Part shown: positions 23,937 through 34,777 of the stretch, piece by piece
Layout of the letters: each line of letters begins with the position of its first letter
Numbering within the stretch: position 1 is the stretch's first letter
From: Macrocybe gigantea
Lineage: Eukaryota > Basidiomycota > Agaricomycetes > Agaricales > Callistosporiaceae
Assembly (NCBI GenBank): GCA_011319805.1
Contig: SJRY01000239.1
Location: forward strand, 62,001 to 126,000
Direction of reading: 5' to 3'
Length of the DNA: 64,000 nt
Program-made: the position numbers and the translations under genes
The notes under the pieces: generated by a model
Databases searched by the model: none
What the model was told of the DNA's origin: nothing
Seen by the model: only the letters and a program-made list of their open reading frames with translations

Positions 23937-24531
23937 TCACTCTCTCGGGGCGCCCCGTCCAACGCCGGCAAACTGTGGCCTAAACTCGCCCGGCGCACCG
24001 CCTTCCTTCTTGCGGTAGTCTTCGCGGTCGCCGCGAGGCGGGCGGTATGCGCCTTCGCCTCCACCAGGGCGGACGGCGGCGGGACGAGGCGGTCGGGCGG
24101 CCTTTTTGTGCGTGGAGGGCACGATCTCGTTCGGGAGGTGTAGCCTGGGAGGTGAAATGATCAATGGAGACGTGAGATGGCGCACAGCACGAGACAAAAC
24201 CGCGCACCATTCGCGGAGGTACTCGACGCCCTCAGGGGTGAGGATGTAGTAATACCATTGCCACGAGAATTGGGTCTTGACGTAGCCTTTCGAGGTCAGG
24301 CTTTGCAGAGCCTTGATGACCTGGAGGTTGGGAACATCGAGTTCTTCGTGCTTCGGCGCGTTGAAGTCTTTTTTGGCAACTAGAACACCCTCTACAAAAA
24401 AAAAAAAGGAAAAAAAAGGCACAATGCAGCATATCCGTCAGAAATCATCCTCTAAAAGCTTCAAAGCACAGAGTTGCACCTTTAAAGAGGTTTTCGTAGA
24501 TGACGCGCCTGTTCTGCTTGGGGATGATCAT
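23937..24531 (-). CDS. RPS10: 40S ribosomal protein S10 (eS10)
   Basis: The start at 24531 gives [17 protein letters not shown]. An intron ending in ...ttttgtag joins [20 protein letters not shown] second intron (gtgcgcgg...tcccag) joins YLREW to [15 protein letters not shown]. The tail is Arg/Gly/Pro-rich ([15 protein letters not shown]) and ends GRGAPRE. The protein is about 150 residues, matching eukaryotic eS10, a small-subunit protein of the 40S head with a winged-helix amino domain and a disordered RG tail that is often methylated. Splice joins are in frame with no corrections needed. Confidence 0.95.
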
Positions 24532-24834
24532 GCTGGGCTTGGTTCGGTTGTCAGAGTCGGAAGCTTCGCGGGTCGGAGAGAATCGCATCAGCCCACGCAA
24601 AAGCAACACAGAGAGCAGAAACGAAAACGCACTGCGAATCGAAGCGAGTCGCACTAGTCCCGTGCTATGAAGAGATTCGGTTGTATCAGCATCATGCAGC
24701 AATCAGCTCAGCTCGTCATCCAGGCCCCTCCCGACACATCCAACCTCTTCCTCCATCCAACTCCTCCCATACCCACATCCGAGCGTCATAGGCGACCATA
24801 GAGACGTTCTGGATACTTACAAGCTGGGTTTTTG

Positions 24835-24946
24835 ATAGGCTTGCCCTTGACGAGTTTTTCTTGACGTTGACGAGCGGGGTCGCTCTGTCGTCGCAAACTT
24901 TCCGACGGTGGCTGCGTATTTGTCTCTATTTGATTCAAATGGCATG
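24835..24946 (-). CDS. Isolated coding-like exon of unknown gene
   Basis: The minus strand holds a stretch reading SESLRRQSDPARQRQEKL, then VKGKPIKNPA, followed at once by a perfect donor GTAAGT. An ATG at 24946 is in another frame and gives a 42-residue reading. The basic, helix-rich reading looks like real protein, but I found no second exon in frame before the RPS10 start. It could be an upstream small gene, a mis-called exon, or a leader peptide of the RPS10 transcript. Confidence 0.3.
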
Positions 24947-25148
24947 GTCTACTCGTACAAACAACAGTCAGTACCTTGTTTAGTTTCTTGTCATGTTTTT
25001 TTTTTGTTCGTTTGTGACTGCAAGGTGTGTTTGAATGATTGTGCTTGTAAGCTAACTACTGTATAGATTACTATGCTAGTGTGTATGATACGTTCAGCAA
25101 GTGGCCAGCACTCGTTTTCTCCGAAATTCAAATGCACTTGCCGTACTG

Positions 25149-27232
25149 TCACCGACCGCCATCCAAATCGCCGGCGACGCTGTTCGCTTCTCGAAGAGCG
25201 GAAATCTCTCTCTGCCGACTTTGCGTCTTGAGCAGACCCTTCATTACGCGTTTCTTCAGATGAGGCTGGAACCGGATCGAGTGCAGGTGCTCGGGTAATA
25301 TAATCGGGAACGTGCTGTCGTCCTCGAGATCATATTCCTCGTCTGAATCCGAATCGTCCGCAAGCCCATGTCCGTTATGAACGCTTTCTCGATACATCAG
25401 GAAGGACAGCTTCGGAGCATGAATGGAAGACCTCAGGCCGTGGTCCGTCCCAGCATGCCTGAAATAATCCAACAGATTCTTGTCAACGCCTTCCTGAGCT
25501 ACCATCGCGTCTTGATCGTTGTCATCCGTCACCACCATCGTCTCGTTTTCATCCTCGCGATGCGCTGCTTCCCGGGAACCGACTTTTTCCGTTGAAGGCG
25601 GATTCGCGAGGCACGACTCAACTCCCGGCGCTGTCTCGTTATCTTTCGCTGGCTGGTCGACTTCCTTGTCTTGCACACAATGATCCTCTCCAAGCAACGA
25701 ATCACGTACCACTTCCGCTCGCTCGGTCTTGCGATTGGACAAAGATCTAACCCTGATATCGACGAGCGTGCGTTCTCCGACGTGATCGTGGTCCGTAGGC
25801 TCGCAAGGTGCAGCATGTGTCGTCCGTTCCTGTTCGCATTGGGCGGGACTCTGGCGAATCACCACGTCGTCCTTCACGATGGGCGCGCTTGCGTTTTCCA
25901 TATCAGACCGGCGATCGCCCATCTTTTCCACAACGCATTGAGGAGCATCAAGCCCCTGGATGACGTGGGCGGGGCGATGCTCACTTTGTTGGTGCGATTC
26001 CGAGTCAGACGGCCCATCCGACGTCTCCTGGCTTCTTTCGCCAACCACGGGACCCCCAAACGCTTTACGTGCGAGGGCGAAGATGGAAATATCCGCATTC
26101 ATCATCGGCATAACAAAAAGTCCGTTTGCCGTGTACGATCCAGACCTGGTCGCGACTCTGTGGATCCGTCGTGCCCATCGCAAAGACTTCTGCCAAACGT
26201 CTTGGATGTATAGAGGAAGCTCGTCGCGATAAGCCCTGGCAAAACTCATACTCAACCTAGCCCACTTGACCCTCATCAGAATTCGAACTCGATCCGCTTC
26301 CCCCAATCCGTGTTGCCAAAGCAGGAGTACGAAATTCCGGGTTTCCTTATGAGTGATTTCCAGCCATTGACTCAGGCAGACCAATGCGCCCTCCAATCTC
26401 CACGAGCATGCTCCGGAGATGTGACGATAAGAACAGGAACATCTCGAATGCAAATCAGCATAAACTCCGACAGTTCCGTCTTGATGTCCATCAAGCTTTT
26501 GGACCAGGCGCGCCCAAATTTCCGGAGCCAAATTGGCACTTTTTGGAGGCCAGCGCAGACTCTCGCCTTGAACGACTCTCCTTTTGTGATTGCGTGCGTA
26601 AAGGCACCGCGAAGGCGTCGCTGATGTTGACGGAGGGACCAAACGGCATCGCGATAAACCCTCAGAAAGCACGTCCTGAGATTCGACGCCCGTGATCTAA
26701 CCACGCTGAGCACTCGGGAGCATTTTTCCCCGACCTGTCGGGCGCGCGTGAGAATTTTGGCCCGGAAAAATCGCGCAGCAGGTAATTTCGAATTTGTCCC
26801 ATACGCCTTGGCCGCTTGCCAGCATCGCTGCACGTCATCCCGGCCAAAATCGCATTGCGAGCAGAACCGATCCAGGATCAGAAACGTCACCATGCTCTGA
26901 TTCCCCGTGCACAGATTAGTTTATCGCGTTGATGCGCGTTGTCGCTCTTTGTTGCCACTTACTGTTGTCGCCGTGAGCACGAACGCGAGGAGGTTCTCCA
27001 AGACAGCGTTTCCTTGCGCATTCCCGTCCGCCCGCGAGTTGGCGTGTTCCCCGCCTTTGCAAGCGCTTGAATAATGCGTACAGCGCAGTTTCGCCAAGGG
27101 CGGGACCGTCTCAAAGTATTCTGGATAGATCGCCGGACACACCGGCGCGTCTCTGTGTAATAGACTTTTTGAATAGGACGTCGACGCTATCGCCATCGCC
27201 AGGATGGCCAAGTACAGGCGCGTGTCGAGCAT
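25149..27232 (-). CDS. Large hypothetical protein with signal-like amino end
   Basis: The first exon starts at 27232 with a hydrophobic stretch, MLDTRLYLAILAMAIAS, that could be a signal peptide or membrane anchor. An intron (gtaagtgg...gaatcag) joins a basic, Arg-rich region (26893-26372) with many short helices, such as GRDDVQRCWQAAKAY. A further join near 26310-26370 leads into the frame ending at 25149. That part has VKWARLSMSFARAYRDELPL, a long acidic and polar linker, then DSDSDEEYDLEDDSTFPIIL and the basic end HLKKRVMKGLLKTQSRQREI. I do not recognise the family. The frame change between the second and third parts was not resolved to an exact splice site. Confidence 0.5.
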
Positions 27233-27594
27233 GTCAAGCCGACCTATTTTTCCTTGTTTTATTTATGAGTTTCAGATATGTCAAGCACTGGTGGAGATGG
27301 AGAGTGGTTAACACTGAAGTTGATGGATGGCGGGCGTCACGACTTGCTCGATCGCATGATTCCGGCACGTGCTTGAGCCAACAAGTCACCTGCATGGGCA
27401 TCATCATCAGAAGGCTCCTCATGATCAGGAATGAACACGAAGTCCTATGTTTCTTGTCTATTCATACACGAAACTGAACGTACATACTTGGGACATATCA
27501 ATAAAGAAGGCCTGTCAATGCCATGGAGAAGGAAATACGGAAAACATGTCCGAGTCACGTCAGCCGAACAATGCAACACACAAGTGGGAATATA

Positions 27595-29607
27595 TCAAGC
27601 ATTTGGAACTTTAAAATAGATATCACATCGAACGTAATTGTGGTACAATTCATCATTCGTGACGAGGGTGTCTTCTTCGTTGCGATTGTTCGGATCCAAG
27701 AACGCTGCCAGAGGCTGCAAAGGAGAAAAATTCAAAGTTAGCACAATGGGAGAAAGTTGAATAGGAAGGACGGGAGAACAAGCAGGGGAACAACCGAAAA
27801 AAAAAAAAGTGGAGCCGAATGATAGCCAACGATAAAACCGTTAGAAGAAAGTCGCAACCCACATTGTGGAACTCGAGAAAAGCAGCCGCTAGTGAGGTTG
27901 AGAGAAGTGGCGTGATCAGACACCTTCTTAAAGTATCTATAATAAAGTGGGAATGGTACCAACTTCCGGGGCCATAGGAGTCTCCAGTCCCGTTGATGCC
28001 GGATCCGCCATGTATTTTCTTTCTGGATCCTACGGATGGGTTAGCCAGCCCGTTGGCATAGAACATCACGCCATGCTCTGCATATCAAGATAGGAGACCA
28101 AGGATATAGAGTTCGGCTTAGAGATCAAAAGTGCATTGAGGTGTAAGATGATGACGAACGGTTGGTGTGAAATGCAAGGCCAAGACCTGACTTGGCAGAA
28201 GACAGTTCCACAACAGGTTCCGGGACTGTTGATTTCGTGGTATTTTGCGGCTGAATGAGATCCTTTAATAGGTCCTGCTGGGCATCGAAAGACGCCAGCG
28301 GTATGCGAGAGGGGACCTCAACGGCGGCGGGGTTTGACAACAGATAAAAATCATCTATTCACGTATCAAACAATGAGAGACGCAGAACAAAACAATTCTC
28401 GGTTGGGAACGTGACATACCGTAACTTTTCTCGGGGAAAGATTCACCAATCCTTTTTCCGTTGTGCGTATGGGAAGGATTGTCCACGGTAGGAAGGAAAG
28501 TAAACGTGGGCAAGCTATCGCTGTCGAGTTCAGCGATGCTGTCAGCCTAACCATTTGGGATTGATATAAGATGATGTTCGGCAGTCGTCAAGAATACATG
28601 CATGGAAACTTGCTTTAATGGTCAAGTTGTGATCTTTCACCGACAACGATCCATCTTTCAGACTGGCTTCCAGGTTGAAACCCCAGTGCTAAAACAGGAA
28701 AACATATAAGGAACGGCACGACTCCGAGATAGGTGGGATTTCAGACATACCTGTGTGAGGTTCAAGGGGTGACAACAGTTTTTGTGGCCTCATCATCCAG
28801 TTTCGCACGATAGACAAGCAAGATGCTTCCCAAGTACTGCTCAGCTGACAACCCATGTGCCCTGGCGCCTGATTTGACATCCGTTTTAACTTCGTCAGCT
28901 CCTAACAAGGCTACCAGAGTTTCAACGACAAGTCTGCCGGGATACCCTTGGTCGCCATCCGGAGACACGAGACGGAAAATGCCATATGTCGAAGGAGGAA
29001 AACGTGGTTTCGAGAAGTGAGCAAGCTCAGCGGGCGTAAAGAGGCTCGGAGGTTCGCTGTCATTCATATGTGTCCAGACAGCGGCGTCAAACCCTTTCGG
29101 ACCCCCGTGGAGAGAAACACGCGGGCTCTCTGTACAAGAACAGAATAAGACATTCATATCAGCTGTCAAAGCAAATGTTTGGGAGCATTCGGAGCGGCAC
29201 CATTAGGACGGGCAGTGAATTGGCTTTTGATTCCGTGCCTTTCAAGTTCATGTGTACCGACAGGAACACGATTGGTGTATCTTCCGATGATTGTATTCGT
29301 ATACTTTCTCGTAGCATGATCTTGAGGGTATTCTGGGCCAATTACGATGTCATGTGTCTGATGATGGAAGACGTGATTGTGAGTGGAGAAGTGAGTTCGT
29401 CATGCGCGCAAGCGAAGCTTTACACGACCATCTGCTTGCACGTAAATTCGATGGAGTGTAAGACCGTAAGGTAGTACCTGAAGAGCATTTGTTCAATCTT
29501 AGACTACCATGACGGAAGTCTGATGGAGTTTATTGCGTCGTTACCTCTAGCGCCAAAGAAGGTGCCAACGAGGGCAATGTCAAAAGCACAGGCTCGAATT
29601 CAGTCAT
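27595..29607 (-). CDS. Aldose 1-epimerase (galactose mutarotase), one-base frame break
   Basis: Ten short exons were resolved: 29607-29545, 29477-29424, 29357-29201, 29129-28751, 28688-28614, 28546-28420, 28354-28187, 28077-27964, 27888-27863 and 27714-27595. The enzyme interconverts alpha and beta anomers of galactose and glucose. Motifs run in order: YVQADGRTHDIVIGPEYPQD, RKYTNTIIGRYTNRVPVGTH, VSLHGGPKGFDAAVW, RLVSPDGDQGYPGRL, the sugar-ring stretch NLTQHWGFNLEA, GVMFYANGLANP and DELYHNYVRCD. The exon at 28614-28688 ends with a GC donor (gcaagt). The fourth exon runs into a TGA at CACCCCTTGA (28766-28769); one more C there restores the frame into NLTQHWGFN. The rest is intact, so this is more likely a base-calling undercall than a dead gene. 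Confidence 0.85.
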
Positions 29608-32600
29608 TCTTTGCGAGGAAGATGGCCGTATGCGATCAACATGGGCCTGTGATAATTGTCGCCATATATACCGAGTATCGACGGCCCGCGTGTCCCGCAG
29701 GTTAGACCGACAATTCCGCTCTGGGCAAAGAAAGTGCAGTGAGCATCGGTAGGCCATATGGCGCCTGATGAGATGCAGATGCTTCGCTTTTGGCTACGTC
29801 GACGGCACCGCTCACGTAGAGGAGGTACACTATTCAAATCATGTGAAGGGGGCGGGCGCCACACCCGGCGGTCGCGCTATGATTGATAACGCCGCTTTCT
29901 TCACACAGTCGATGAAGCGAACGTCGCCCCATACGAGAGTTTCGCTTGCATCGCAGATTCGCAGTTGCGTTTGAGCGTCCAAGGCGGGGCGTGAAGCCAG
30001 AAGGCAACGCGAAGGATCACTGCATGGCCGAACAAGCGAAAGAAATTACTGTGACAGACGACATAGAACTTGCCACTTAAAAATACATGTCGCACGGCAT
30101 ATAAGGCCGCAGTACTTTGACAGTAAATTGCCGTTGCGAGGAATCACATCTGTCAAGCACATCTGCTGAATTTCATAGAAGGAAAAAAGGCGAAGGTAGG
30201 GGACTGTTGCTGGGAATTCGGTATTATTAAGGATTGCCGGCCATGCAACGTTGAAGCCCGAGCGACTTCTTCTTTCCATGATGGCGCGACCTGAGACGTC
30301 CTTGAACGTCTATTTAATTACCGGACGACATGACATATGAAGACATCCAACTTCTCAGAGAACGTCGAGTTCGGTCAGCTTTGGATTGCGCTTAAGCCCA
30401 ATGTCAATGAACTTTACCGACAGAACGCTTCTCTATCAAACCATATGGGCTGAACCGCCATTCTGGTGACAGATAATGAAAAAAAAAAAAAAAAAAAAAA
30501 AAACAGACCAGAAATGTCTTGTCACGGCGTTCCGATCTCGTTCATGGGAAATGGAAGCTTATCCACCAATGTGGATACCTGATATACGGGCACGCTGCCT
30601 TCCATGTCAATATCTCAGCATAGATCAGGCTCGGGCTCGTAGCGCCCGCAGTTTGAGCAATTCCGGGCAAGATCGAATACGCTGTTTTTATGAGATGGGA
30701 AGAACACGGCGTCCTGCGGCAAAAAGGAGCACGTATGACGAAGGCGGCGTTCGCCTACGACCGCTTTGATGCCAGAATTAACATGTCATTGATCAGAAGA
30801 CACCCAATCTGAACATTTCATATGATAGGCTCCGCTCTTTCAGCTCCTGAGCCCAAGGATAGGCGTGCTTCTGAGGAATCGCCTAAAAGCACCTAGAATC
30901 CCTCACACAAGATCAGGAGCATGCTGTCTGCGATGGCAAGGTCCATAATCATCGGCATTCTAGTTGTCAGGATGGCATACGTGTGTGCCCTGGCCACTGC
31001 CAGTTTGCAGCTTCTAGACTTGTGCCAAATGTCCAGAAATCTTTGTTCGAGGAATATGGACAGTGCAATTATTCGGTTCTCGGCATTGAATCATGCCGCA
31101 CTAGTTCTAGCGTCGTGGATCTGTGTTTCGACCGAACGCAGTTTACGGAATGCCTTATTCTCAGCCAAACACAATAATCTAGCATTGCTATTCAAATATT
31201 CGACTCTCGATCGTGAACCAGCGCCCACAGTGTAATCAGATTATCCCCTGCCATAAAAATAAAATCCCATAGTCTCGCAGATGTGCTCATCAATGCGGGG
31301 CAACAATCAATGTATCATAGTTCGAAAAACATGTAAAAGGGGGGAAAGAGTTGCTTGCCCTTCTTATCGGATAAGGTTGAGCATATCACGGAAAAGAGTA
31401 GGCAAAAACAAGGTCCATCTGGCCAATCCACTTATCAGACGGTTGCCTGTTTGAGAACAAAGTGAAGACTGACTGACACCGATATCGCTACTTACCATGA
31501 ACGCTGACCGCTGTTTTTTCCCATTCTCAGTTATTGACCTCGTGTTTGATAGCGTCCCAAAGAAGCTAGAAAGATAGCTGGAGGCGACCTTACAGGCGGG
31601 ACATGATGATGGTGCTTATGCTTCTCGACGGGGCAACCTGGTGAATTGCGACTCTTCAATTCATTTGCGGCTTTCCTCATACGCACTGAGGATTGGCGGT
31701 CTCCATCTAAAGATCGATTACTGTGCTCAGGGTCGACAATTCTCAGAAAGAGCGAGGAAAAAAAAACCAAGAGCCCTCGGTAATATGGGTGGGGGTGTTT
31801 GGCGTTTCCACCGATTCTCCCCGCACATGTGATACGACATATCAATCATTTGTTTCTAGCGAGCACAATGCTCCAGCTCAAGCCGTCCACGACGTTCTAG
31901 AAATCCCCACGCCATCCAATATCAAGCGCTCGTTCCATGTTGTAAAGATCGGTTCTCCGATTGGGCGAGCTTCTGAGTGCAAAGCTTCGTGATGATGCTT
32001 CGAGGAGAGCATGAATTGAATATGGCAGGCAGTGAGAAACGGCAATGCCGCTTACCGCTTCATAGTTAAGCAACTTGCACTCACGGGCGCTCTATTCATC
32101 TTCGTTTCCTGGTCTGATGGAGCAAACGGCCTGGAAAAGCTGGCCAAGGACAGCGTTCAAGTCGAGAGGGTGCTGTCAGTTGGTTTGCCGACGACCGCCG
32201 CAGTAAGTTCACTGCGATAGACCGATGCTTCGAGATGTCTTAATGTCAGTTCGCGGATACTGATTTGACCTCTCCAAACCCAATTTATGGCAAGAATTGA
32301 GGGATCTTGGAACAAAAGACAAAAATGCAGGAGATGATAGGCACTTGATCGAGCTGTTTGTTTCCGAAGGAGATGCCAAAGCGTCAGTGTGGCGAGTTGC
32401 CTTTTGAGAAGCCAGCTCCTCTGGCTGGTACATTCAGTTGAAGCCTTTTCCAGATCAGACCAGGCCGTGCGAGCCTTGTATATTCTGGAGAGTGTATGAT
32501 ATTGAATCTGTAGCAACAGGCAAGTCTTTCCGGGCGGGGCCGGCCATTAAAGTTGGTTTATTTCCCAGGGAAATGGCAAATGTGGGTATTGCCTTTCTGG

Positions 32601-33240
32601 GAATGTCACCCTTCGATACGAGGCTCCCAAGCACGAGCACGACACGAGGCCACCCATTGTCAATTTCTGGGGTCCCTTTTTCAACCATAGTTGAATAACG
32701 TTATAACGCTGAATGGCTCTTGCAACGAAATCGACTAGATGGACTGATGCTCGACGTTGCTTTTATCCCTATCTCTTCGCATCGATCGAAACCGACGATC
32801 CAAACGCCCTTTCGTTGCGCGCAGTGTATGAATGAGTGATTGTCTTGTGTCCGCTTGGCGACGTGCCGAAAACGGTACCTTGCGGTTTCCTCTTCTTCGG
32901 ATTTACTGCACGGCCGATAATTGATTCCTTCCTTCGTCGAAACTGATTTGGCCAATTTCCGATCAGACCTGCGAATGTCCGGGCGCTCAAAAGAACTTGT
33001 GCCTCTGGAAAAAGGCGATCAGAGTGTATTCGGTAACGACAAACATGAGACACATGACAAGATGGGGTTTTTGCTACAATTGGATACAATGTTTGATTAG
33101 CCTACAACGTGCTGTTTTTAACATAGTTCTAATAAATGTAAAATGCAATCGGTCCGGCCAGGCTACAGGAATTTGCTGTCTCCAGCATAGATGTTCGTGA
33201 GAGGGTGTCTAGCACCCAATACAAAGGCGGAAACATGGCT
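29608..33240. other. 3.6-kb gene-poor region
   Basis: No gene could be supported on either strand. There is a run of 25 A at 30479-30503. Short open frames near 30921-31235, 31859-31992 and 32157-32698 show no family motif and no plausible splicing. The region could hold old mobile-element debris or a non-coding RNA, but I see no terminal repeats. Confidence 0.45.
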
Positions 33241-34777
33241 TTAGAACAAATGATACTGTGAAGAGGGACATGTTTAGACGCAAATCGTCAGTTCGGATTC
33301 AATAAAAAGCTTACAGTGTTTCCAGACAGATGGGTTCTTTCATGATGTCCCGAATTGAGAAGGGGTGGTGCGTTCATCCACCCCATGGACGTGTCACCGT
33401 GTGATGGGATCGATTCAAACAGTGCCAGGTGACCGCTCACATCGCTCCCGTACCCTGCGGAATACTGGCCGTATTGGGAGAACGAGTCCGACGTCGGGTA
33501 CGGATACGTGTGAGCCTGCGAGCTCGAGGGCTGCTCGCCCATGTACACCTTTGACAGAAGCTGATCGGCGTCAGCAGAGTTCTGGGGACCGTGGGCGCCG
33601 TCGTCCGTGTAGCCACGGACGGATTGGTTGACGTAGTCAAACGAGAGGTGGGCTGGGCTAGATGTGGTGGAGAGATCCAGCAGCGGTGTTGTGGGCAGGG
33701 CCTGTTCCTTCACGTCGAACATGAGCGGCGAAGGATAGAAAGAGGTGATGTCGTCTGCAATGTCAGACGACGACGACGAAGGAGGCCATCCGGCGAGGCT
33801 TTCAAAGAGGTACGACTCTGGAACGGTATCGAGCGCGGACTGGATTGCGCCGTGAGCGAGCTCGGGGATGGGAACGGATGGGGTGGATGGGGAAACGCTG
33901 GACGAAGCTGAGGAAGAAGCGCTGCTGGACTTGCGATGCGCGATGTATGGCCCGACGTCAGGGGTCCTCCGCCGTGTACGAGTGCCCTAGAGTGGTCCGA
34001 GTTGAACCGAGTGATGCTATTATACCTGTCCAAGATGCTGTTCAGCAAAAGCACACGAGATGGAATCGCCCGGATAATCCGCACCGATTCTTTGCTGAGA
34101 GTCCTGTACGGCCTGGGAAGTAGGTCTTGACGATCTTTGTCCAGACCTTTCCGTGCTCGTTGACGGCGCGCAACAGCATCTCGTCCTGGACAGCAGCTTT
34201 AGTGATGCCAACGTGCTGTGAAAGGCTGGGAGCTTACAGCTTCTGCCGTCCAGGTCGTCCTGTCGATGGCTGGATTCAATGTATCCGTCCACCGTTTCGC
34301 ACATTCTGTATGGAACAAGTGTCAGCGTCTCATATTTGAGAGAAGAAGCGCAATACGCACGGTCACTGTTCCTAGTGCCCACGACGGACGCAACAAGAGA
34401 CCATCTACAAAGACGTCAGGATGTGAAAGAAAGCAAGCAAGAGATAGCATGTACGAACCTCGTTCCGTATTTATCGATGCCTTTGACGAGCTTTTCGTCC
34501 TCGTCGGGAGCCCATCCTCCCTTGACAACGTCCGAAGCCATCTTGGCGAACCAACGTTTCCTGCAGTCTTTATTGGTCCGATTAGGGACGTGTTTCGCTA
34601 TAGCATGCCACTTTGATGGATTTGGGTTGTTGGGATCCTCTGGAGCATCGAGCGCGACGAACAATAAGAAGACCGGCGTACACGTTGACGAAACTTTGGA
34701 CGCTAACCTTTTTGCACAGCCTCCCTGAGGAGCTGGTCTTCTTTGGCGGTCCACGAGCGACGTTCGCGACAGAGCAT
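33241..34777 (-). CDS. Myb-type DNA-binding protein with three SANT/Myb repeats
   Basis: The start at 34777 gives MLCRERRSWTAKEDQLL, the first Myb repeat, split by an intron (gttagcg...gctccag) and ending KWHAIAKHVPNRTNKDCRKR. A second repeat reads GGWAPDEDEKLVKGIDKYG, then WSLVASVVGTRNS and CAKRW. A third reads TTWTAEADEMLLRAVNEHG, then WTKIVKTYFPGRTGLSAKNR. The three-repeat array at the amino end followed by a long Ser/Pro-rich tail is the plan of Myb transcription factors. After RYNSITRFNSDHSR the frame breaks at a CCC run (33985-33987); one more base joins it to a Ser-rich tail, PDVGPYIAHRKSSSASS. A last intron (gtaagctt...cttcacag) gives the end NTYHLF. It is probably a nuclear regulator; targets are unknown. 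Confidence 0.85.
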
